Below are positions 37,992 to 44,323 of a stretch of 64,000 nt of DNA, piece by piece. The notes beneath the pieces were generated by a model that was given only the letters and a program-made list of their open reading frames with translations, had not been told where the DNA came from and ran no database searches. Location of the stretch: positions 1 to 64,000 of the forward strand of contig JAXMBI010000021.1 in the NCBI GenBank assembly GCA_046349955.1. Reading direction: 5' to 3'. Position numbers and translations under genes: made by a program. Source of the DNA: JBGAPH01 sp046349955 (GTDB lineage Bacteria > Planctomycetota > Planctomycetia > Pirellulales > JBGAPH01). Position 1 is the first letter of the stretch, and every line of letters begins with the position of its first letter.

Positions 37992-38451
37992 GGTCGTTTG
38001 GAAACACGACGCTGGGTCGCCGGCCCACCGCCGGTAGGGGTAGCCGCGATTCGCATAGTAGCCTTCGGCTTCCCAAGGGAAGCTGATCCCAGACTGTAGC
38101 TGGGATAAGTAATCTCGTAGCTGAGGTACGAGTAATCGGGCGAGTATGCATGTCCGGGTGGACTGGAGACGTCGTAGCCGGGGGCCACAGGGTAGTCGAA
38201 ATACCCGTAGGTTGGGCATCATCAACCCAGACCGCGGTTTGTGCAGCTATCGGTCAGTGCGCAAGCGGCAAGGGCGGCGCAAACGAAAGTTGCGATTCGG
38301 CTCATGGCTGCACCTAATCGTGAACTTGGACTGGACCTCTAAACGGTAGCATGCAGCTCGGGCCAAGCACCAGGCGCGGGGCAGCCCGCCTCACGCGGGA
38401 GGGGCTACGAAGAGCCGGCCGCAGGGCCGCGGCCCGCCGCCGGCACTGCCC
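37992..38451 (-). pseudogene. Broken second copy of the Tyr-rich secreted gene
   Basis: Near-identical to 35728-36195 but eight bases shorter. The signal peptide is kept (MSRIATFVCAALAACALTD), then a small rearrangement changes the frame and a stop soon follows. Further single-base losses occur downstream. The 5' flank is preserved, so the loss is recent. Confidence 0.85.
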
Positions 38452-38496
38452 TCAGACGCTCAATTCTAGGTCGGCCGGCGCTCTCTTGAGCGCAAT

Positions 38497-38778
38497 CTAG
38501 CGAGGCGAATTCTCCAGCCAGCGCTCGAACGAGGCTGGGAATCCGGTGACGAGGCCGCTGTTCATCAGCGCGCAGATCGCGGCGAAGCCGACGCATGTCC
38601 AGAGCGCAACCAGCAGGAGAGCCGCCCACAGCGCAACCGGGCGAGTGCGCCGAACGACCGCGAAGGTGAGCAAGCCCATCGGCAGACCGACGGCCAGAAG
38701 CGTGGCCAAGGCAAGCCGCCCGAAGTACGGCAAGAGGTTCATGGTCGACGCGAGCAAGGATGCGGTCATGCGCACCAT
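38497..38778 (-). CDS. Small two- or three-helix membrane protein
   Basis: 93 residues (or 81 from the internal ATG at 38742). Hydrophobic stretches are LALATLLAVGLPMGLLTFAV and ALWAALLLVALWTCVGFAAI, joined by a basic loop VVRRTRPV. No family is recognised. It stands alone between the repeat region and hypE. Confidence 0.5.
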   Translation of the reverse strand: MVRMTASLLASTMNLLPYFGRLALATLLAVGLPMGLLTFAVVRRTRPVALWAALLLVALWTCVGFAAICALMNSGLVTGFPASFERWLENSPR

Positions 38779-38814
38779 CCTACCATCGCCTGCGCCCCAG
38801 CGTCCGGCCGCTGG

Positions 38815-38979
38815 TCAGGGAGCGACCGGCGACGTTTGTTCCGCGTCCACAAGCGTCTGAGGCACAGCCTTCATGGGCGCCGGAGCGACGGGCGGTTTCA
38901 TCGTCAGAGTGTACCACAGCAGCGCGCAGGCGATCAGCACCGCGACACAGGCGACGGAAGTGGTCATCACGCTCTTCAT
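38815..38979 (-). CDS. 54-aa single-pass membrane protein
   Basis: Starts MKSVMTTSVACVAVLIACAL, a single transmembrane helix, followed by a short Pro/Ala/Val-rich tail (MKPPVAPAPMKAVP). The frame is open further upstream, but the ATG at 38979 begins the hydrophobic segment. Function unknown; it may be a small envelope protein. Coding status is uncertain because of its size. Confidence 0.4.
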   Translation of the reverse strand: MKSVMTTSVACVAVLIACALLWYTLTMKPPVAPAPMKAVPQTLVDAEQTSPVAP

Positions 38980-39150
38980 GTCCAGGTCGCTCTTCGGGTG
39001 GGGTGGCAGGGGACAGGTGCAAACGTGATTCGCCCGACAGACCGTTTTATTGGGGCGAACGTGTACGCGTTTTACGAACAGACCTCTCCCGATCGCTGAC
39101 GCCGCGTCCGTCGGCAATCAGGAGAACCTGTCCGAAGTCCTTGCAGATTC

Positions 39151-40200
39151 TCAACAAATCCTTGGCAGCGGCGCCCCGAGCGGATCGTCGAGGGGCTGGG
39201 CGCCTCCTAGCGTGCGCTGCACCGCCACGGTCGTTGTCCTTCGAGCGACGACTTCGCCGACCTTGGCTGCCTGCGTAGAAACCGGCACGGTCCGCAGCGC
39301 GTCGAGCGCGAGCTGGCCTGCGCCGGCAGGCACCGCAAGCGAGAACATTCCCTCGCTTGCCACGTGCAGCGGATCGAGCCCCAGCAGTTCGCAAGCGCCG
39401 CGCACGGCGGCGCCGACAGGCAGCCGACGCTCTTCGATGAGCAGCGTGTGCCCACTGGCTTCCGCCCACTCGTGGAACACCGCCGCCAGGCCGCCGCGCG
39501 TGGCGTCGCGCAGCGCCCGCACCGGTACGCCCGCCGTTTGCAGCGCCGCCACGGCCGGAAACAACGCAGCACAGTCGCTTTGAGGCGGCGGCTCGAAGGA
39601 CAATTGCTCGCGCGCAGCCAGCACGGCGATGCCATGCTCCGCCAAGGGCCCGCTCACGAGCAGCTCGTCGCCGGGTTGAAGTGAACCCGGTCCAGGCGGC
39701 ACGGGCTCCTCCAACTCGCCGACGCCGGCTGTGTTGATGAACAGGCCGTCGGCGGCGCCGCGCGGAACGACCTTGGTGTCCCCCGCCACGATCTGCACGC
39801 CCGCTTCGACGGCTGCCTGCGCCGCGCTGTCGAGCACTCGCTCGAGCGTTTCGAGCGCAAACCCCTCTTCGATGATCAGCGAGAGGGTTAGCCACCGCGG
39901 ACGGGCGCCCGCCATGGCCAGGTCGTTCGCCGTGCCAAACACGGCGAGGCGGCCGATGTCCCCCCCGGGAAAGAACAAGGGCGAGATCACGAAGCTGTCG
40001 GTGGTGAACGCGAGGCGACCCTGCGCGACCGGCAGCAGTGCGGCGTCTCCAAGCGCGGCGAGCACTGGGTTGTGCAACCGCGGCAAGATCACGCCTTCAA
40101 CGAGACGCCGCGACAGACGGCCTCCCTCGCCATGGGCCAACAGAATGCGCTCGGCGGCCGCGCTCAAGATTCGCCTCCGCTTGCCCGGCACGGCAGGCAT
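39151..40200 (-). CDS. hypE: [NiFe]-hydrogenase maturation protein HypE
   Basis: HypE dehydrates the carbamoylated C-terminal cysteine to a thiocyanate and thus supplies CN ligands for the active-site iron. 349 residues. The N-terminus has ERILLAHGEGGRLSRRLVEG; the AIR-synthetase-like ATP fold shows FTTDSFVISPLFFPGGDIGR, GTANDLAMAGARP and VAGDTKVV; the C-terminus ends PRIC, with the Cys that receives the carbamoyl group from HypF. The ATG at 40198-40200 is chosen by family length and overlaps the end of hypD by 37 bases. Third gene of a hypC-hypD-hypE minus-strand operon. Confidence 0.93.
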   Translation of the reverse strand: MPAVPGKRRRILSAAAERILLAHGEGGRLSRRLVEGVILPRLHNPVLAALGDAALLPVAQGRLAFTTDSFVISPLFFPGGDIGRLAVFGTANDLAMAGARPRWLTLSLIIEEGFALETLERVLDSAAQAAVEAGVQIVAGDTKVVPRGAADGLFINTAGVGELEEPVPPGPGSLQPGDELLVSGPLAEHGIAVLAAREQLSFEPPPQSDCAALFPAVAALQTAGVPVRALRDATRGGLAAVFHEWAEASGHTLLIEERRLPVGAAVRGACELLGLDPLHVASEGMFSLAVPAGAGQLALDALRTVPVSTQAAKVGEVVARRTTTVAVQRTLGGAQPLDDPLGAPLPRIC

Positions 40201-41294
40201 TCGGCCGCTGGCCGATATCGGAAGTAGGCCGCGCAAGCCCCCTCGGCGGAAACCATGGGAGCGCCCAGGGGACGATCCGGGGTGCAACTTGAGCCAAAAT
40301 GAGGGCAGTCGCTCGGCCGCAGTCGACCTGCCAAGACTTCACCGGCTCGGCAGTCAGAGCTCACTTCCGGCGGGGTCGCTTCCGACGTCACGCCGAAGCG
40401 GAGTTCGGCGTCAAACGCCTGCCACTCGGGGCGCAACCGATACCCGCCGCCACGCACGATTCCGAGGCCGCGCCAAGCGCGGTCGCATGGCTCGTAGACG
40501 TCGGCGATCAGCCGCTGAGCGGCCAGCGTTCCGCCGCGCGAGACGCTGCGGCCGTAACAGTTCTCCACCCGAGGCCGCCCCGCTTCGAGTTGCCCTACGC
40601 AGGCTCGAATGCCGTCCAGCAAATCAATCGGTTCGAAGCCGGTGACGACCACCGGCACGCCTGAGTCGGCGACGAACGGCTCGTACTCGGCATAGCCCAT
40701 CACCGTGCAGACGTGTCCGGCGGCGAGAAAGCCCTGCACGCGATTCCCCGGCGAAGCGAGCACTGCCGCCATCGCAGGCAATACGCGCACGTGGGCCACG
40801 AGCAGGCTGAAGTTCGCCAGCCCGAGCCGGGCCGCCTGCTGCACCGCCAGAGCGGTGGCCGGGGCGGTCGTTTCGAAGCCGACGGCGAGGAAGACGACTT
40901 GCTGCTGCGGATTCAAGCGCGCCGCCTCCACCGCGTCGAGCGGGGAATAGACCGCGCGCACATGTCCCCCGGCGGCTCGCACGTCCAAGAGACTGCGTCG
41001 GCTGCCCGGTACGCGCAGCATGTCGCCAAAGCTGGCCAAGAGGACATCGCCCCGGAACGCCAGTTGTTGGGCGGCGTCCAGCGTCTCGAGCGGCGTTACG
41101 CAAACGGGGCAACCGGGCCCGTGCAGCAGCTCGACCTGGTCGAGCAGCGCGGCCTCGATGCCGTTGCGCAGCAGGCTGTGCGTCTGCCCGCCGCAGACCT
41201 CCATGATGGTCCAGCGACGGCTGGCGGCGCGGCGGATCGACTCGAGCAGGCGTCGAGCGGCTGCGGGGTCGCGATATTCGTCGACGTATTTCAT
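40164..41294 (-). CDS. hypD: [NiFe]-hydrogenase maturation protein HypD
   Basis: HypD with HypC forms the scaffold on which the Fe(CN)2CO unit is assembled. 376 residues, typical. Motifs: MKYVDEYRDPAAARRLLESI at the start, MEVCGGQTHSLLRNGIE with the iron-binding Cys, LHGPGCPVCVTPLE, GFETTAPATALAV, MGYAEYEPF and ENCYGRSVSRGG. Cysteines near the C-terminus (CRAGEVLAG, DCPHFG, GACAAYF) build the [4Fe-4S] cluster. The start ATG overlaps the hypC stop as ATGA, showing translational coupling. Confidence 0.97.
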   Translation of the reverse strand: MKYVDEYRDPAAARRLLESIRRAASRRWTIMEVCGGQTHSLLRNGIEAALLDQVELLHGPGCPVCVTPLETLDAAQQLAFRGDVLLASFGDMLRVPGSRRSLLDVRAAGGHVRAVYSPLDAVEAARLNPQQQVVFLAVGFETTAPATALAVQQAARLGLANFSLLVAHVRVLPAMAAVLASPGNRVQGFLAAGHVCTVMGYAEYEPFVADSGVPVVVTGFEPIDLLDGIRACVGQLEAGRPRVENCYGRSVSRGGTLAAQRLIADVYEPCDRAWRGLGIVRGGGYRLRPEWQAFDAELRFGVTSEATPPEVSSDCRAGEVLAGRLRPSDCPHFGSSCTPDRPLGAPMVSAEGACAAYFRYRPAAECLPCRASGGES

Positions 41295-41566
41295 CCGCCG
41301 ACATCCCGATCAGCGGTCGGCGCCGCACCCCAGTCGCCGTCGTCGTCGAGCCGTTGCAGCTCGGCAAAGACGCGCTGGGCCTCTTGCTCGTCGATCCGCG
41401 CGATGGCGATCCCGGCATGGACGAGAAGATAGTCGCCGGCGACCGCCGCCGGCACGCAGGCCAAATGGCAAACACGGCTTACGCCGGCGAATTCGACCTC
41501 GCCCCGCGCCAGCAGCGGGTCGCGGTCGAGCCAACGGACGAGCTTTCCCGGCACGGCCAGACACAT
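41291..41566 (-). CDS. hypC: [NiFe]-hydrogenase maturation chaperone HypC
   Basis: 91 residues beginning MCLAVPGKLVRWLD; the Cys2 after Met removal is essential for binding the HypD iron complex and the large-subunit precursor. AGVSRVCHLACVP and VAGDYLLVHAGIAIARIDE complete the HypC/HupF fold. The ATG at 41566 is chosen because the conserved N-terminus starts there; an upstream ATG would block Cys2. The Gfo/Idh gene lies 104 bases upstream in the same direction, so a separate promoter is possible. Confidence 0.96.
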   Translation of the reverse strand: MCLAVPGKLVRWLDRDPLLARGEVEFAGVSRVCHLACVPAAVAGDYLLVHAGIAIARIDEQEAQRVFAELQRLDDDGDWGAAPTADRDVGG

Positions 41567-41670
41567 ATCAGCCCTTCGAAGAGTTCGCAAATGCGAATCG
41601 CTAGAGCCGCTTTCGCAGATCCGTTGGTGGCGCAGCTTGCGCAGTTCCGCACAAACAGCGGACCTGCTTG

Positions 41671-42777
41671 CTACGTCCGCGGGATCTCCACGCGCTTGCC
41701 GCCGCCCATCGCGCTCTCATGGGCGCAGATGCCGGTCATCGTCCAGTTGGCGCTCGTTCCGGCGTCGGGCAACGGCGGCCGCCCTGCGACGATCGCCGAG
41801 ATGAACTCGTGCGCCAGGTGGGGGTGCGAGCCGCCGTGGCCGCTCCCCTGCACGAACGACAGGTGCGTCGTCTCGTCGAGATCGTAAACGCCCTTGGTTG
41901 TGAACTTCTGAATGCCCTCGGGCAGCAGGTGGGCGAAGTCAGGCACGTTCACCCGCTCGGGCGTTTCGCCGCGGTGGAGCACCGCCGGCTCGTGTTCGAT
42001 CCGCGGCCACTCGTAGCTCACCTTCTCGCAGTACACGTCGAAGCTCTCGATGTACTGGCGGGCCGTGTTGAACAGGCTGCGGCTGACCTCGGCCGCCAGG
42101 TCGCTGTCGGCCATCTTGATCGTGGCCGTCTCGATGGCGAAGGGGGAACCGTACTTAGGGATCAGGCTTTCGCTGATCCGGCCCGAACCGTGGCAGACGA
42201 CGCTCTCGGCCCGCTTCTTCGGCAGGCACAGGCAGGGGCTCACGCAATGCGTGGCATAGAACATGGGCGGCAGGCCCTCCCAGTAGCCGGGCCAGCCGGC
42301 CATTTCCTGTTGGTGGCTGCCGCGAAGGAACTGGATGCGGCCGAGCTCGCCGCTCTCGTACAGTTGCTTCACGAAGAGGAACTCGCGGCTGTAGACCACG
42401 GTCTCCATCATCATGTAGGAGCGGCCGCTCTTCTTCTGCTCGGCCACGATCGCCAGACATTCTTCCTTGGTCGTGCCCATCGGCACGGTGCAAGCAACGT
42501 GCTTGCCCGCCTTGAGCCCCTCGACGCTCATCCAGCCGTGGTCGGGGATCGGCGAGTTGATGTGGATGGCGTCGACCTTGTCATCGGCCAGCACATCCTT
42601 GAAGTTGGTGTAGCGGACGCCCACGCCAAAGCTGTCGCCGATCTGCTTGAGCTTTTCGGGGCTCCGCTGGCAAATCGCGTACATCTCGGCGTGCGGGTGA
42701 TTCTGATAGATCGGAATGAACTCCGCCCCGAAGCCGAGCCCGATGATCGCTACCCGCACCTTTTGATTGCTTGGCAT
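41671..42777 (-). CDS. Gfo/Idh/MocA-family oxidoreductase
   Basis: 368 residues. An NAD(P)-binding Rossmann domain starts RVAIIGLGFGAEFIPIYQNH (GxGxxxxF/P form) and continues with VDAIHINSPIPDHGWMSVEG and AGKHVACTVPMGTTKEECLA, where the usual EKP is replaced by TVPMG. The C-terminal alpha/beta domain contains WEGLPPMFYATHCVSPCLCL with the conserved His region. There is no signal peptide. Substrate is likely a sugar or cyclitol but cannot be read from the sequence. The ATG at 42777 has GGAAGGA upstream; longer starts are unlikely. Confidence 0.88.
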   Translation of the reverse strand: MPSNQKVRVAIIGLGFGAEFIPIYQNHPHAEMYAICQRSPEKLKQIGDSFGVGVRYTNFKDVLADDKVDAIHINSPIPDHGWMSVEGLKAGKHVACTVPMGTTKEECLAIVAEQKKSGRSYMMMETVVYSREFLFVKQLYESGELGRIQFLRGSHQQEMAGWPGYWEGLPPMFYATHCVSPCLCLPKKRAESVVCHGSGRISESLIPKYGSPFAIETATIKMADSDLAAEVSRSLFNTARQYIESFDVYCEKVSYEWPRIEHEPAVLHRGETPERVNVPDFAHLLPEGIQKFTTKGVYDLDETTHLSFVQGSGHGGSHPHLAHEFISAIVAGRPPLPDAGTSANWTMTGICAHESAMGGGKRVEIPRT

Positions 42778-42837
42778 CGCTGGTTGGTCCTTCCGCTGAA
42801 GCTGGCACGTTGGGAGGGCATGGCGGCCGGAGCGCGA

Positions 42838-42883
42838 TGGTCCGCGAGAGCGGACCCTACGTAGTGTCCGCTCTCGCGGACCA
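42838..42883. repeat. Perfect 18-bp palindrome
   Basis: TGGTCCGCGAGAGCGGAC (42838-42855) pairs perfectly with 42866-42883 across a 10-base loop; TTTT follows on the plus strand. It sits 5' of the Gfo/Idh gene where no plus-strand gene ends, so an interspersed REP-type unit is likelier than a terminator. Confidence 0.6.
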
Positions 42884-43002
42884 TTTTGCGGAGACAACGG
42901 CGCAAAAACGTCGCGGCGACCGACCGGCCGCCATGCTATCGCGACGCTAGGGAGGCGTCAATTCTCGGGCTCCACCAGCCGAAGGCCCGCGCGGCAGCGC
43001 CG

Positions 43003-43877
43003 CTATCGCTCTCGAAGGCGATGCCCCAGCAAGAGACCGCCGAGCGCGGCCAGCGCCCAGGTCTCCGGTTCCGGCACAGCCGCTCCCGCCGGATAGACCT
43101 TACCGAAGCTCTCCTTCAGGATGCCGAAGTCCGTAAGATCGACTTTGCCGCTCTGGTCGAAGTCCGCCGCATAGTACGGCAGCCCGAAATTGGCCTTGAG
43201 CAAGCCGAAGTCATCAAGGTCGACTCGGCCGTCGAGGTCCACGTCGCCGGGAAGGGCGTCGTGCCCGCGGAACAGCACTTCATACAGGGCGACGGAGGCC
43301 CAGGCTTGACCGGTGACGTCGTTGTCGCAGTTGGAGAAGGCCGTGGCCGCGACCTCCACGGAGACCGACTTGACGGGTGCGTCGGGCAGGTTGCCCGCCA
43401 TCCGCCACTCGCGATCGAGCGAGCGCGAGCCATATTGGCCGTTGTCCTGGAATCGCCACTCGGCGAGCAATTGCGGCTCTTCCGAGCCGACGACCAGGCC
43501 GAAGAGCCGCGTGCGCCCCTCACGGCCGGCATCCGAAATACCTTCGGCCCGGGCCGAGGCCTCGCTCAAAGCGCCGAACCAATCGATCAGGAGCGGCCGC
43601 GGCAGCGCGACCGTGAGTTGAGCGACCGGATCGGCGTAGTGCGGCTGATCGCTGCAGTGCCCTTCGGCGTAGTCCGAGCCCGCCCAGGCGGTGCGGGAAA
43701 GGTGTCGTGGGCGAGCGCGGCGTCGCCGTCGGCCGGAGTAATGACCGCGCCAGGCGGCCCCAGTTGATACGGCCCGGCCGCGACCGGCCGGGCGTTGTCG
43801 GCCAGCAAGAGCAGGAGAGTGCAAACGACCATTCGCCACGCGTACGAACGACGCAAGGTCCGCCTGGACGAAACCAT
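43003..43877 (-). CDS. PEP-CTERM protein with dockerin-like domain, frame broken near 43695
   Basis: About 291 residues when joined. The N-terminal frame starts at 43877 (SD GAGGTGAT seven bases upstream) and gives a signal peptide (MVVCTLLLLLADNARPVAA) and GPPGAVITPADGDAALAHD. The rest is in another frame: WAGSDYAEGHCSDQPHYADP, a carbohydrate-binding-like beta region, then GDVDLDGRVDLDDFGLLKAN and FDQSGKVDLTDFGILKESFG, and the tail VPEPETWALAALGGLLLG with a basic end. The frames meet at GGG 43695-43697; one extra G would restore DTF-x-RTAWAGSDY. Exported and probably sorted by exosortase. The single-base loss resembles the one in pyrF. Confidence 0.8.
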
Positions 43878-43920
43878 GGTGCATCACCTCTTTGAGGGAA
43901 GGAGGGACTCTTGCCGAATC

Positions 43921-43944
43921 CAGTGCCAGCTACCGCTGGCACTG
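43921..43944. repeat. Palindrome carrying the stop codon of the zinc-ribbon gene
   Basis: CAGTGCCAGC (43921-43930) pairs perfectly with GCTGGCACTG (43935-43944) across loop TACC. On the minus strand the TAG stop of the 53-aa gene begins in the loop. Confidence 0.75.
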
Positions 43945-44091
43945 CCCGTTCTTTTCCTTCCCCTTGCACTCGTTGCAGAGCTCCCCGGTCGTCGGCTTGC
44001 CCGCCGACTGGTCGTAGTTCGACGTGGGCCACTTCGAGCAGTTCGTGCAGTAGTGCCAGGTGTCGCTCCCCTTTGCTTTGCGATAGGCCAC
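43930..44091 (-). CDS. 53-aa zinc-ribbon-like protein
   Basis: Starts with GTG (44089-44091), product AYRKAKGSDTWHYCTNCS after the initiator. It contains CTNC near residue 15 and CNEC near residue 41, two CxxC pairs spaced about 25 residues apart, a likely zinc ribbon. GAGGGAG lies about eight bases before the start. The C-terminus KNGQCQR ends in a TAG within a perfect palindrome. Short proteins of this pattern (WHxCxNCxxWP) occur as uncharacterised families in several phyla. It is 52 bases upstream of the PEP-CTERM gene in the same direction. Confidence 0.75.
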   Translation of the reverse strand: MAYRKAKGSDTWHYCTNCSKWPTSNYDQSAGKPTTGELCNECKGKEKNGQCQR

Positions 44092-44323
44092 GGCGCAGCT
44101 CCCTCAATCAAGCAGCGATGCGCCGCCGCTCCGCCGACTGACGAAGCCAAGAGCGGCCCATCCATGCCGCTGATCGTAGGATCAGGGCCGGTGAACCGCC
44201 GCACGAGGCGCGACGAAGCTACGACGAAGCTGCCGCCAGGGCGCGGGGGCTATGCGGCGCCGCAGCTCGAAGCTTCGCTGGCGGCGCGGCCGAAGAAGCC
44301 GACGCAATGACCCCTGCGGCTGA

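Noticed and set aside
39151..40200. purM-like assignment for the hypE gene because of AIR-synthetase fold
   Set aside because: The C-terminal PRIC motif and the hypC-hypD context make it HypE.
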